Assembly (NCBI RefSeq): GCF_030709675.1
Contig: NZ_JAUZQD010000003.1
Coordinates: 62,001 to 126,000, forward strand
Direction of reading: 5' to 3'
DNA: 64,000 nucleotides
Source: Symbioplanes lichenis
Lineage (GTDB): Bacteria; Actinomycetota; Actinomycetes; Mycobacteriales; Micromonosporaceae
Under the pieces are notes generated by a model. That model was not told the DNA's origin. It ran no database searches and saw only the letters and a list, made by a program, of their open reading frames with translations. Below, piece by piece: positions 33,729 through 42,787 of the stretch (within the stretch, counting starts at the first letter, position 1; each line of letters begins with the position of its first letter). The translations under genes and the position numbers were made by a program.

Positions 33729-34684
33729 CCGGCCTCGACCCGCGCCGAGGGTGATCCGGCCGGGGCCTTCGCGCGGTAGCCGGCCTCGACCCGCGCCGAG
33801 GGTGATCCGGCCGGGGCCTTCGCGCGGTAGCCGGCCTCGACCCGCTGGCCGTACCAGGTGCCGCCGAGCACGAGCGCGATCCCGGCGATCCCGGCCGGGG
33901 TCAGGCGCTCGCCCGCGACGCCGACGCCGATCAGCACCGCCCACACCGGCTCGGTGCCCAGGAGCAGGCTCGCGCGGGTCGCCGACGTGCGGCGGATCGC
34001 CCACAGCTGCACCAGGAACGCGAACACGCTGCAGCCCAGCGCGAGATACAGCACGCCGAGCCACTGACCCGGGCCGAAGGACCGCACGGCCGCGGGCAGG
34101 GCGGGCGCCGCGACGAGCGTGAACAGCAGCGCGCCGACCACGGTCTGCAGCCAGGTGAGCGTCACCGTGTCGTACCGGCGGCCTTCCGTCAGCCGCCCGG
34201 ACAACGTGACGTGAGCCGCGCGGACGACGGCCGCGGCGAGCATCAGCGCGTCGCCCGCCGTCGGGGCGTGCAGTCCCGGCCCGGCGACGAGCAGGACCAC
34301 GCCGGCCACCGCGACCGCCGCGGCCGGCCAGAACCGGCGCGGCAGCCACCGCCGCCGCACGGCTCCCTCGAACGCCGGCGTCAGCAGGATCGTCAGGCTG
34401 ATCAGCACCCCGGCGTTGGTCGCGCCGGTCAGCGACACCCCGTACGTCTCCAGCACCAGCACCGCCGCCTGGGTGAGGCCGAGCAGGGCCCCGGTCCGGA
34501 ACTCCGGCCGGCTCGGGCGGCGCACGACCATGGCCGGCGTCAGGGCGAGCGCCGAGACTCCGAAGCGCAGCGCGAGGACGGCCAGCACACCGCCGGCCAG
34601 GACGAGGGTCTGGGCGGCGAGGTAGCTGCTGCCCCACACCACCGCCACGGTCAGCAGCAAGAGATCGCTGCGGCGAATCGACAT
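33629..34684 (-). CDS. EamA/DMT-family transporter with repeat-expanded tail
   Basis: 351 aa from ATG 34682-34684. Ten membrane segments in two EamA halves (LLLLTVAVVWGSSYLAAQT; DALMLAAAVVRAAHVTLSG), as in RhaT/YdcZ-like metabolite exporters. The transporter part ends near residue 285 (GGTWYGQ). The remaining tail contains three tandem copies of a 17-residue unit (RVEAGYRAKAPAGSPSA, the last diverged), encoded by 51-bp DNA repeats, then 25 residues antisense to the GH85 3' end. The original stop was probably lost and the frame extended into the convergent gene. It is divergent from a LysR regulator that likely controls it. Confidence 0.85.
   Translation of the reverse strand: MSIRRSDLLLLTVAVVWGSSYLAAQTLVLAGGVLAVLALRFGVSALALTPAMVVRRPSRPEFRTGALLGLTQAAVLVLETYGVSLTGATNAGVLISLTILLTPAFEGAVRRRWLPRRFWPAAAVAVAGVVLLVAGPGLHAPTAGDALMLAAAVVRAAHVTLSGRLTEGRRYDTVTLTWLQTVVGALLFTLVAAPALPAAVRSFGPGQWLGVLYLALGCSVFAFLVQLWAIRRTSATRASLLLGTEPVWAVLIGVGVAGERLTPAGIAGIALVLGGTWYGQRVEAGYRAKAPAGSPSARVEAGYRAKAPAGSPSARVEAGYPAEVPAGSERPPSAPTASTSTVPGRSKAATK
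33724..33845. repeat. 51-bp tandem repeat
   Basis: Two full copies (33724-33774 and 33775-33825), apparently identical, plus the first 20 bp of a third (33826-33845). They code for the 17-residue repeats in the tail of the EamA protein on the minus strand; the first copy starts inside the GH85 stop region. The near identity suggests a recent slippage duplication. Confidence 0.92.
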
Positions 34685-34756
34685 GATCGCAGCCTGAGGC
34701 CCGACGATAGTGAAGACAAGATGCGTCCTGCTCAAGCAATGGTGTAGTGATGCCTT

Positions 34757-35668
34757 ATGGATCTGCACCACCTGCGGCTGCTCCGGGAGTTGGGAGACCG
34801 CGGCAGCCTGGCCGCCGTGGCCCAGGCGATGCACATCACCCCCTCGGCGGTCTCGCAGCAGCTGCGGACGCTGCAACGCTCGGCGCGGGTGCCGCTGACC
34901 GAGCGCCGCGGCCGCCGTCTCGTCCTGACCGAGGCCGGCCGCGCCCTGGCCGCCGCGGCGATCGAGATCTCCACCGCGCTCGACCGGGCCGCCCGGGCGG
35001 TGGACGACCACCTCGACGACCCGGCCGCACCGGTCACGGTGGCCGCCTTCCACAGCGCCGCGCTCACCTTCTTCGGCCCGCTGCTCGGCCGGTCGGGCCT
35101 GCCGCCGCTGCGCTTCGCGGACGAGGACGTGCCCCAGGCCGGCTTCCCGGCGCTGGCCGCCGATCACGACCTGGTCCTGGCCCACCGGCTGGCGCACAGC
35201 CCGCCCTGGCCGGCGGACCGCCTCGCCGTCGTCCCGCTCGTGCGCGAGCCGCTGTACGTCGCACTGCCCGCGCGCCACCGGCTGGCCGCGCAGAGTTCGC
35301 TCTCCACCGCCGACGTCGCCGCCGAGCCGTGGATCGGCGTCCACGAGGGCTTCCCGCTGGAGGGCGTCCTGACGGCCGTCGCGGCTGCGGCCGGGCGGCC
35401 CCTCGACATCGTCCACCGGGTCAACGACTTCACCGTGGTGGCCGCGCTCGTGGCGGCCGGGGGCGGGCTCGCGCTGCTGCCCGGCCGCACCGGCCGGTTC
35501 GATCCCGCCGTGACGCTGCGGCCGCTGGCCGACCTGCCGGTGGAGCGCCACATCGACGTTCTCGCCCGGCCCGAGAGCCTGCACCGGGTCGCGGTGCGGA
35601 CGGTGCTGGCCGCGCTGCGCGAGACGGCGACCGGGCCGGCGCGGCCCACCGGCGACAGCGGGGCGTGA
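34757..35668 (+). CDS. LysR-family transcriptional regulator
   Basis: 303 aa from ATG 34757. The N-terminal HTH is of LysR type: LRLLRELGDRGSLAAVAQAM and ITPSAVSQQLRTLQ. The C-terminal effector domain (residues about 95-290) has two periplasmic-binding-like lobes, e.g. LPARHRLAAQSSLSTADVAA and VAALVAAGGGLALLPG. It is divergent from the EamA transporter across a 72-bp gap, the usual arrangement for a LysR regulator and its target. TAGTGA ends 6 nt before the ATG and may be its -10. The inducer is unknown. Confidence 0.92.
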   Translation: MDLHHLRLLRELGDRGSLAAVAQAMHITPSAVSQQLRTLQRSARVPLTERRGRRLVLTEAGRALAAAAIEISTALDRAARAVDDHLDDPAAPVTVAAFHSAALTFFGPLLGRSGLPPLRFADEDVPQAGFPALAADHDLVLAHRLAHSPPWPADRLAVVPLVREPLYVALPARHRLAAQSSLSTADVAAEPWIGVHEGFPLEGVLTAVAAAAGRPLDIVHRVNDFTVVAALVAAGGGLALLPGRTGRFDPAVTLRPLADLPVERHIDVLARPESLHRVAVRTVLAALRETATGPARPTGDSGA

Positions 35669-35670
35669 GG

Positions 35671-35973
35671 TCAGCGCACCGGCAGCCGCACCTTGCGGCC
35701 CAGGCCGAACTGCGGGGCGTTCGTGTTGGTGACCATGGCGAAGGCGCCGGCCGGGACGCCCTTGCGGGTCGCCACCCGGGAGGCCGCCTTGAGCAGGGTC
35801 CGCTCGTTCGCGCCGGCGATGAAGAAGATGTAGACGTCGCCGTACTCCTCGCCGTCGTCGTGCTCCTCGATGCCCAGCTCCTCCTCGAGGTCGATCAGGT
35901 AGTCGCCGATGTCGTCGACCCACTCGACGACGTCGCCGGTCAACGGAACGTGGATCTCCACCAGCACAGCCAT
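35671..35973 (-). CDS. small acidic protein of unknown function
   Basis: 100 aa, convergent with the LysR gene (stops 2 bp apart). I do not recognise a family. The middle is strongly acidic (YLIDLEEELGIEEHDDGEEYG) and is followed by a hydrophobic strand (DVYIFFIAGA) and a basic end. The sequence looks like a compact alpha/beta cytoplasmic protein; Leu/Ile heptads suggest dimerisation. There is no signal peptide and no conserved neighbour that would suggest a role. Confidence 0.65.
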   Translation of the reverse strand: MAVLVEIHVPLTGDVVEWVDDIGDYLIDLEEELGIEEHDDGEEYGDVYIFFIAGANERTLLKAASRVATRKGVPAGAFAMVTNTNAPQFGLGRKVRLPVR

Positions 35974-36132
35974 GCCGAGAATGATCCGGCACGGGCCCGG
36001 CGCCGGATGTTCCGGGTGGCTACACGTTCGGTTTCCAGGCGGTTAACGGTCAGGATCAAGTGGCCGGACATCGATCTCCGTGCTTGTAGCGTCGGCAGCA
36101 CTTCAAGCCTCTGATCGAGTCGGGGTGTTCCG

Positions 36133-39100
36133 TTGACGCGTTTCTCCCTCAGTACAACCGTGGCGGTCGTGACCGCGCTGGCGATGCTGCCGGCGCCCGC
36201 TCGCGCCCAGGAAGCCACCAGTGCCCGCGCCACTGCGGCCGGTACGACCATCACGCTGATCACCGGGGACAAGGTCACGGTGCGGCCCGGCGCCACCACG
36301 GTGCAGGGGCCGGACGGCGAGCAGGTCGGCGCGCACGTCACCACCGTGGGCCCGGACACCTACGTCTATCCGGACAGCGCCCTGCCGTACGTCGGCACCG
36401 GGCGGTTGGACAAGCGGTTGTTCAACGTCACGTATCTGCTGCGCGAGGGCTACGGCGACAGCGCGACCGGGGAGCTGCCGGTCATCCTCGGCTACCAGGC
36501 CGCGGCCCCGAGCCGGCGGGCCGACACGCTGCCCGAGGCCAGCACCGAGGTGCGGTCCCTGCCCAGCATCCGGGGCCGTGCGGTCAACACCGACCGCCAC
36601 CGCGCCACCGACTTCTGGACCTCGCTGACGGGCGCCCGATCAACGACAACCGACACCTCCTTCGCGTACGGCATCAGCAAGGTCTGGCTCGACGGCAAGG
36701 TGCACGCCGCCCTGGCCGACAGCGTCGCGCAGATCGGGGCGCCCGAGGTCTGGGCGAGTGGCGACACCGGCGCCGGCGTCGACGTGGCCGTGCTGGACAC
36801 CGGCGTCGACGCGGAACACCCGGACCTCGCCGGGCGGATCGAGTCGAGCGTGAGCTTCGTCCCGGGCGAGGACGTCACCGACCGGCACGGGCACGGCACG
36901 CACGTGGCCTCCACCATCGCCGGGACCGGCGCGGGCTCGAACGGGCTCGAGCGCGGCGTCGCCCCCGGCGCCGACCTGGAGATCGGTAAGGTACTCGACA
37001 ACGGCGGCTCCGGCCAGGACTCGTGGATCATCGCGGGCATGGAGTGGGCCGCCCGCGAGCGCAAGGCCAAGGTCGTCAGCATGAGCCTCGGCGGCGATCC
37101 CACCGACGGCACCGACCCGATGAGCGCCGCGGTCAACGAACTCAGCGCCGAGACCGGTGCGCTCTTCGTCATCGCGGCGGGCAACAGCGGCCCGGACGCC
37201 ACCACCGTCGGCTCGCCCGGCGCCGCCGACGCCGCGCTGACCGTGGGCGCGGTCGACGGCGACGACCACCTCGCCGACTTCTCCAGCCGGGGCCCGCGGC
37301 TGGTGGACAGCGCGCTCAAGCCCGAGATCACCGCGCCGGGCGTCAACATCCTGGCCGCGCGCTCGCAGTTCTCGATCGAGGGCGAGGGCCTCTACCGGAC
37401 GATGAGCGGCACGTCGATGGCCACCCCGCACGTGGCCGGGGCCGCCGCCCTGCTCGCCGCCCAGCACGGCGACTGGTCCGGGCAGCAGCTCAAAGATGCC
37501 CTGGTGAGCACGGCCAAGGAGACCCCCGACTACGGCCCGTACGACGCCGGCAGCGGGCGGCTCGACATCGCCGCGAGCACCAAGGCGACGCTCTTCGCCA
37601 CCGCGTCGGCGTACCTGGGCATTCACCCGCTCGACGAGGAGCCGGCCGGCGCGACCGAGCGGCCGATCACCTACACGAACACGGGCGCGGCTGACGTCGT
37701 ACTGACGCTGAAGCTGGAGGGAACCGGCCTGCTCGCGCTGTCGGCGCCGAGCGTGACCGTGCCCGCCGGCGGGACCGCGACCGTGACGGTGTCCGCGGAC
37801 CTGACCCGCATCACGGAGAAGGGCCACTTCACGGGGTCCGTCGTCGCCACCGGCGCGGACGGCCGCCGGGCGGACACGATCGTCGGCGTCAGCACCGAGG
37901 ACCAGCCGCGGCACCTCGTGATCAAGCCCACCGGCCGCCACGGCGAGCCCATGCCCGGGTCGATCAATCTGGTCCGCGAGGGCGACCCGGCCGGCGGCTA
38001 CTACAACTTCTGGACGCAGGACGGCAGCCCGATCGACGTGCTGCTGCCGCAGGGCCGCTACTCGGTGTGGATGTACGGCGACGTCGAGGGCACGCACGGC
38101 CCCCACTCGCGCGGCATCGCCCTGCTCACCGCGCCGACCGTCACGGTCGAGGACGACATGACCCTGACGCTGGACGCCGGCGCCACCCGCGAGCTCAAGG
38201 CGGTCACGCCCCGGACGACGGCGGACGCCGAGGTGCGGCTCGACTATCACCGTGAGCTGGGCGCCACGGCGTCGGCCACCGACTCGTACATCCTGTCCCG
38301 CTGGTACGACAGCATGTGGGTCGTCCCCGGCCAGAAGGCCCGCGACGGCAAGATGTCGATCACCGCCCGCTGGCGCAAGATCCAACCGGCGCTGGCCGTC
38401 GACTCCTACGACGACCTGCTCAAGCTGCCCGGCTCGACCCTGCCCGCCGAGGGCACCCGCCAGATCCCGGCGGTCTTCGCCGGCACCGGCACCGCGGCCG
38501 AGTTCGCCAAGGTCAACGTCAGGAACAAGATTGCCGTCGTACGCCGCAGCGACCTCGACGCCCAGGTCACAGCGGCCGAGAAGGCGGGCGCCAGCACGCT
38601 CCTGGTCGTCAACACCGAGCCCGGGCGCTACTTCGACGCCACGTACCGGACCGCCCTGACCGTGGCGTCGCTCACCAAGGACAGCGGCGAACGCCTGATC
38701 ACGCAGCTCGGTCAGCGTCCCGTGACCCTGCGCGTCACTTCCCACCCCACCACCGATTACCTGTACGACCTCGTCCGCTACTGGAAGGGCGCGGTCCCCA
38801 AGTCGGTCACCTACGCACCGACCGAGCGCGAGCTGGCCCGGGTCGACGTCGACTTCCAGAGCACCTCCGGCCGCGAGATCTCCGAGAAGCGCTTCGACCG
38901 CAACCCGGACCTGCCCGTGAAGACCGGCAACACCCTGCTCAACCTGTCCGGCCGCTTCCGCACCGACTGGGTGACCGTGCAGGACGGCGTCACATGGTCG
39001 ACCGACCTGGACGACCTGCGCTCCTTCCAGCTCGGCGGCACGAAGACCTACCAGGCCGGCACCCGCACCACCGAGAAGTGGCTCGGCGCGATCCAGCGCC

Positions 39101-39729
39101 CGCGCATCAACGACGCGGTCACGCTGCCCTACCGCTCGGGCGACCGCATCGTGGCGGAGATCCCCGGCTGGGGCGACTCGGGCGCCGACCACGCCGGCGT
39201 GGCGTTCCCCGAGACCGGCGAGATGACGGCGACGCTCTCGCAGGGAACGAAGGTGATCGAGCAGAACGCGTACAACTGGATCGACAGCAACTCCGGCCTC
39301 AGCCCGCGCCGCCTCCCGTACCGCCTCGTCACCACGACGAAGCAGGACGCGGCCGACTCCCCGTCGACCCGGACCGTCTGGGACTTCCGGTCGGACGCCA
39401 CCACCACCCGGCTGCCCCTGATCCAGCTCGACTACGACGTGGACACCGACCTCGACCACCGGGCCGCCCGCTCCACCGAGATCACCGTCCAGCCGTCCCA
39501 CCTGCCCGGCGCCCCGAGCACCCGCTCGATCGTCACGGCCACCCTCGACGTCTCCTACGACGACGGCGCCACCTGGGTGAGCCAGCGCCTGCGCCGGACC
39601 GGATCAGGCTGGACCACCGACCTGCGCGCCCCACGCGGCGCCCAGCACGTGACCCTGCGGGCCGGCGCGAAGGACGCGTACGGCAACGGCGTCAGCCAGA
39701 CGATCGTCCGGGCCTTCGGCCTCCGCTAA
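36133..39729 (+). CDS. large secreted subtilisin-like (S8) serine protease
   Basis: 1198 aa from TTG 36133, where a signal peptide begins (LSTTVAVVTALAMLPAPARA). A propeptide region runs to about residue 200. The S8 domain has the full catalytic triad: D222 (AVLDTGVD), H254 (HGTHVAS), S428 (GTSMATPHVAG), with oxyanion N351 (AAGNSGP). After it come Ig-like/Fn3-like beta domains, and a protease-associated type domain near residues 790-870 (NKIAVVRRSDLDAQVTAAE). The C-terminal 300 residues are beta-rich and probably extracellular binding modules. It likely degrades extracellular protein. A hairpin follows its stop. Confidence 0.93.
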   Translation: MTRFSLSTTVAVVTALAMLPAPARAQEATSARATAAGTTITLITGDKVTVRPGATTVQGPDGEQVGAHVTTVGPDTYVYPDSALPYVGTGRLDKRLFNVTYLLREGYGDSATGELPVILGYQAAAPSRRADTLPEASTEVRSLPSIRGRAVNTDRHRATDFWTSLTGARSTTTDTSFAYGISKVWLDGKVHAALADSVAQIGAPEVWASGDTGAGVDVAVLDTGVDAEHPDLAGRIESSVSFVPGEDVTDRHGHGTHVASTIAGTGAGSNGLERGVAPGADLEIGKVLDNGGSGQDSWIIAGMEWAARERKAKVVSMSLGGDPTDGTDPMSAAVNELSAETGALFVIAAGNSGPDATTVGSPGAADAALTVGAVDGDDHLADFSSRGPRLVDSALKPEITAPGVNILAARSQFSIEGEGLYRTMSGTSMATPHVAGAAALLAAQHGDWSGQQLKDALVSTAKETPDYGPYDAGSGRLDIAASTKATLFATASAYLGIHPLDEEPAGATERPITYTNTGAADVVLTLKLEGTGLLALSAPSVTVPAGGTATVTVSADLTRITEKGHFTGSVVATGADGRRADTIVGVSTEDQPRHLVIKPTGRHGEPMPGSINLVREGDPAGGYYNFWTQDGSPIDVLLPQGRYSVWMYGDVEGTHGPHSRGIALLTAPTVTVEDDMTLTLDAGATRELKAVTPRTTADAEVRLDYHRELGATASATDSYILSRWYDSMWVVPGQKARDGKMSITARWRKIQPALAVDSYDDLLKLPGSTLPAEGTRQIPAVFAGTGTAAEFAKVNVRNKIAVVRRSDLDAQVTAAEKAGASTLLVVNTEPGRYFDATYRTALTVASLTKDSGERLITQLGQRPVTLRVTSHPTTDYLYDLVRYWKGAVPKSVTYAPTERELARVDVDFQSTSGREISEKRFDRNPDLPVKTGNTLLNLSGRFRTDWVTVQDGVTWSTDLDDLRSFQLGGTKTYQAGTRTTEKWLGAIQRPRINDAVTLPYRSGDRIVAEIPGWGDSGADHAGVAFPETGEMTATLSQGTKVIEQNAYNWIDSNSGLSPRRLPYRLVTTTKQDAADSPSTRTVWDFRSDATTTRLPLIQLDYDVDTDLDHRAARSTEITVQPSHLPGAPSTRSIVTATLDVSYDDGATWVSQRLRRTGSGWTTDLRAPRGAQHVTLRAGAKDAYGNGVSQTIVRAFGLR

Positions 39730-39738
39730 TTCAGTGCT

Positions 39739-39768
39739 GCGGGCCGCTCCCACCCGGGGGCGGCCCGC
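39739..39768 (+). terminator. hairpin terminator after the protease gene
   Basis: GCGGGCCGC (39739-39747) and GCGGCCCGC (39760-39768) form a perfect 9-bp GC stem with a 12-nt loop, 10 bp after the stop. There is no T tract, which is common for actinomycete terminators. Confidence 0.65.
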
Positions 39769-39792
39769 GCCGTACATGTCATACCCCGCCGC

Positions 39793-39798
39793 TACCGT
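39793..39798 (+). promoter_or_regulatory. -10 element, leaderless start
   Basis: TACCGT lies 6 nt before ATG 39805 of the CoiA-like gene; there is no ribosome site between. The geometry matches the other leaderless starts in this window. Confidence 0.6.
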
Positions 39799-39804
39799 CG
39801 CACC

Positions 39805-41280
39805 ATGTCCACGGACGAGACCACGTCGACCGCCGCCCCGGCGTTCGGCGCCCGTGCGACCGGACGCGACGAGCGGCACCACCAGTTCCAGTCGCGGCTT
39901 GGAGCAGGCAAACAGGTTCTCGCCCGTGACCGCGACGACCCGACCGGCCGGATGATCGTCATTCCGGCCGGAGGTGCGGCCAGGCTGCGACCTCTGGCCG
40001 ACGAGGGGCGTTTGCTGTGCCCCCTCGCGGAGTGCTCCACGCCGGCTATGACCGTCGTCGGAGGTTCCCGCCGGCATCACTTCCGCCATCTGCGGGCGAC
40101 AGGCGCCGGCTATCCTGGCCCTGAGACGATCGACCATCTGACCGCCAAGGCGGTTCTTGAGCGATGGCTGCTGGCCCAGGCCCCCGACGCTGTCGTCCGA
40201 CGGGACGGATTCAAGCTGCCCTCTGGGCAGGGCCCAGATCTGTACGCGGAGGTCGATGGGCACCGCGTCGCCTTTGAAGTGCAGTATTCCGCTCTGACCA
40301 CCGCCCACTGGAAGCACAGGCATCAGCAGTACGTCGATGCTGGGATCGCTGACGTATGGCTCTTCAGCCACCGAGGTATCTACTGTCGTACTGCGACCGC
40401 TCCGCGCGGCACCGATGGCTTGTGGCTGAAGATTCCTGATGTCGGCCGAGAGCTCCTCGCCGCCGGGCTACCACTGATGTGGATCAACCCAGCGGAGGGG
40501 CTGATCGCTACTGCTGTCATGGAATGGAAAGAGCTGCAGGCGGCTCGATCGCCGAAGACCGGCCCGGTTCGGGCCCGGACAGCTGTCGACCTGCTCGAGG
40601 CGTGCCGACTCACCTTCGCCGAGCGCGTCACGTTTGATGACGGTGCCTGGTTCGAGGCGTATCAGAAGCTGCGGAAGCCGCTTGTTCCCGACGCGCACGG
40701 TCTGCGAACCCCTGCGACCGACGCGGCACTGGCCGGCTATGCGTCGCACATCGCGGCGTGGGTACGGAGGGTGCCCACTCCATCGATCGCTCACACGGGA
40801 TCTCCCGCTCCTGTGCCACCAGCGGTTGAACGTCAAGATGAGCAGCATGGCCGGTCGGGCCCCCTCGCCGGCACCTCACTCGCCGCCTCGGCCGGAAGGC
40901 CGGTGCCACCGTTCCTCGAGGAAGATTCGACCGGCATGTCCATGGGTGCCGTGCCTGAGGCGGAGTGGCGGCTGGAGCTGCTGCGGATCTTCGACGACAT
41001 CGCCCCGGCAATCGTTGATTCATGGTGGCTGGCCGCCGCCCTTAGTCAGGCTCGCCCCTCCGCCTCGATGCCGCTGCCTCAGATGGCCGCCATGATCACC
41101 ACATTCCTCGATCTCTTGGCGCGATACGGCTACGTCACCGCCGCCGAGGGAAAGGTGAGGGTGAACCGAGGGCTGCGAAGGCGGCCGATCGTCACGGTGT
41201 CCGGCACGGCCCTGTTGGTCGGTGGTACCGACACACCCACGACCGCGCAACAACTGGATTTGTTCGGTCAGCCCGGCTGA
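39805..41280 (+). CDS. CoiA-like PD-(D/E)XK nuclease-family protein
   Basis: 491 aa from ATG 39805. Residues about 70-190 have the arrangement of competence protein CoiA: a zinc-finger-like start (LLCPLAECSTPAMTVV, then RRHHFRHL), DHLTAKAVLERWL, and the nuclease core with D145 in GPDLYAEVDG and E158-x-Q160 in VAFEVQYS, i.e. a PD-(D/E)XK variant with Gln for Lys. The C-terminal 300 residues are unrecognised; a winged-helix-like end (LDLLARYGYVTAAEGKVRV) is possible. Codon use is less GC-biased than in neighbouring genes, suggesting transfer. Roles in DNA uptake, recombination or defence are all possible; no competence genes are near. Confidence 0.7.
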   Translation: MSTDETTSTAAPAFGARATGRDERHHQFQSRLGAGKQVLARDRDDPTGRMIVIPAGGAARLRPLADEGRLLCPLAECSTPAMTVVGGSRRHHFRHLRATGAGYPGPETIDHLTAKAVLERWLLAQAPDAVVRRDGFKLPSGQGPDLYAEVDGHRVAFEVQYSALTTAHWKHRHQQYVDAGIADVWLFSHRGIYCRTATAPRGTDGLWLKIPDVGRELLAAGLPLMWINPAEGLIATAVMEWKELQAARSPKTGPVRARTAVDLLEACRLTFAERVTFDDGAWFEAYQKLRKPLVPDAHGLRTPATDAALAGYASHIAAWVRRVPTPSIAHTGSPAPVPPAVERQDEQHGRSGPLAGTSLAASAGRPVPPFLEEDSTGMSMGAVPEAEWRLELLRIFDDIAPAIVDSWWLAAALSQARPSASMPLPQMAAMITTFLDLLARYGYVTAAEGKVRVNRGLRRRPIVTVSGTALLVGGTDTPTTAQQLDLFGQPG

Positions 41281-41491
41281 CGCAGCCTCACTCGGGCATG
41301 CGACGACCGAGCGCTGGGTCGCGGGACATCGAACGGCGCGCAGAGCAGTGTGCCGAGCACTTGGCGGAGCTACCTATGACGACCGATCAAAGCGATCATG
41401 CGGGTACAGCCGTGGTCTTTTCGGGTAGTTCGCATCTGTTCGGATCCGCGGTCAGGGCTTCACCGCACTTCCGTGCCGATCTGCGCGGTGC

Positions 41492-41725
41492 GGCCGCCGT
41501 CGGCGCCGCCACCCTCCACACATCGACCGTACCCGGCAAGTCGAAGGCCGCGACGAATGAGGCGTCGTTCGTGATGCCGCCGGGATACGTACAGGTGCCG
41601 TCGGCGGCGTGGCGGAAGACATCGTAGTGATCGACCGGGCCCGGGGCAGGCGTCCGGACCAGGGCGTCCACGCGCAGGCCGAGCTGGGCGATGGTGCGGC
41701 CTGCGTACGGAAGGTCGAGGGTCTC
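41492..41725 (-). pseudogene. decayed inverted copy of the GH85 gene 3' end
   Basis: The minus strand encodes LDLPYAGRTIAQLGLRV followed directly by TPAPGPVDHYDVFRHAADG and NDASFVAAFDLPGTVD. These match the GH85 protein C-terminus (LDLSPYAGRTIAQLGLRV; TPAPGSVDHYDVFRRAADG; NDAYFVAAFDLPGTVE), and the DNA is clearly similar too. About 150 bp present in the intact gene (33384-33536) are missing between the two parts. There is no start, signal peptide or catalytic domain. The rest of the 41281-41784 gap holds nothing I can identify. Confidence 0.85.
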
Positions 41726-41784
41726 GTTCCTGAGCCCGTGTCGCAAGTCGATCCGGTGCCGACGGTGGTGGGGACGCTGACTGG

Positions 41785-42735
41785 TCAACGCCCGCGCGGG
41801 GTGGTGCCGAAGTGGTGCTTGAAGGTGCGGATGAAGTGGCTGCTGTCGGAGAACTGGAACCGGGCGGCGACCTCGGAGACGCCGGTGGGGGCCGCGAGCA
41901 GCGCCCGGCGTGCCTCCTCCAGCCGGCGCCGCCGTACGTACGCGCTGGCCGGCTCGCCCGTGCCGGCGAAGGCGCGCTGCAGGGTCCGGACCGAGACGCG
42001 CAGGTCGCGGGCCAGCGTCGCCGGGCTCAGGCCGGGCTCGGTCAGGCGGCTGTCGGCCAGGTCGCGGGCCGCGCGGACCAGGGCGGGCGCGAGGGCGCTC
42101 TCCTGGTCGTCGAAGCGGCCCAGGGCCACCGCCGTGGTGAGCTCGACCAGGGTGCTCTCAGCCGCCCGCAGCCCGGCGTCGCCCAGCTCGGACAGCGTCT
42201 CCCGCACCGTTGCGGCGTGGGCGAGGAGCAGGCGCAGCTCGGGTGCGCCGGTCGAGCCGGTGACCACGCGATCCTTGAGGACTTTCTTGAGCGACCGGTG
42301 CGGCAGCATCAGGATGGTGGCCGCCGTGTCCGGGGCGGTGGCGAAGTGGCTCGTGGCGGTGACGTGCTGGAGCAGGAAACGGCCGGCCGGGATCCGGTGC
42401 GGGCCGCGGCCGTAGGGGTCGGCCAGGTGCCACTGGCCGTGCTTCACGGCCCAGAGCCGGACCACGTCCTCGGCGGCCCGGGGCAGGGCGGCCGTCCGGA
42501 CAGGGGACAGGGCCCTCATCTGATTGAGGGCCGCGGCGCCGGCCCGGCCCGCCCAGCTCTGCCCGTCGAGCTCCGGCGAGGCGAAGGCCGGCAACGGGAT
42601 GGCGTCCCCGATCGTGGTCCGCCAGCCGTGGGCGAACGCGGCGCCCATGCCCGGGCCCCGGCCGGACTCCACGAAGAACTCCCGCGGAATGTCGCCTGCG
42701 TTCTGCAGTGTGACGCCGGCGTTCAATGCACCCAC
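41785..42735 (-). CDS. AraC-family transcriptional regulator
   Basis: 316 aa from GTG 42733-42735, preceded by a GAGGGCGG stretch; longer frames run into the divergent aldo-keto reductase gene. The C-terminal AraC domain has two HTH motifs: LSPATLARDLRVSVRTLQRAF and VSEVAARFQFSDSSHFIRTF, ending KHHFGTTPR. The N-terminal domain resembles the AraC-binding-like-2 group (FVESGRGPGMGAAF near the start; GRFLLQHVTATSH). It is divergent from the aldo-keto reductase at 42788 with a 52-bp gap, and most likely controls it. Confidence 0.88.
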   Translation of the reverse strand: MGALNAGVTLQNAGDIPREFFVESGRGPGMGAAFAHGWRTTIGDAIPLPAFASPELDGQSWAGRAGAAALNQMRALSPVRTAALPRAAEDVVRLWAVKHGQWHLADPYGRGPHRIPAGRFLLQHVTATSHFATAPDTAATILMLPHRSLKKVLKDRVVTGSTGAPELRLLLAHAATVRETLSELGDAGLRAAESTLVELTTAVALGRFDDQESALAPALVRAARDLADSRLTEPGLSPATLARDLRVSVRTLQRAFAGTGEPASAYVRRRRLEEARRALLAAPTGVSEVAARFQFSDSSHFIRTFKHHFGTTPRGR

Positions 42736-42787
42736 CCGCCCTCGCCCTAGCTTGGACAAGGAGCTTATAGAGGAGGAGATCGGCACT

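Noticed and set aside
33724..33845. CRISPR-like array
   Set aside because: The 51-bp units are directly adjacent with no spacers and are translated as protein repeats.
36640..39501. Long minus-strand frame opposite the subtilase
   Set aside because: It is a shadow of the protease gene, which has a complete catalytic triad.
41298..41627. Plus-strand small gene in the gap after the CoiA-like gene
   Set aside because: It is antisense to the recognisable GH85 remnant and has no ribosome site or known motif.
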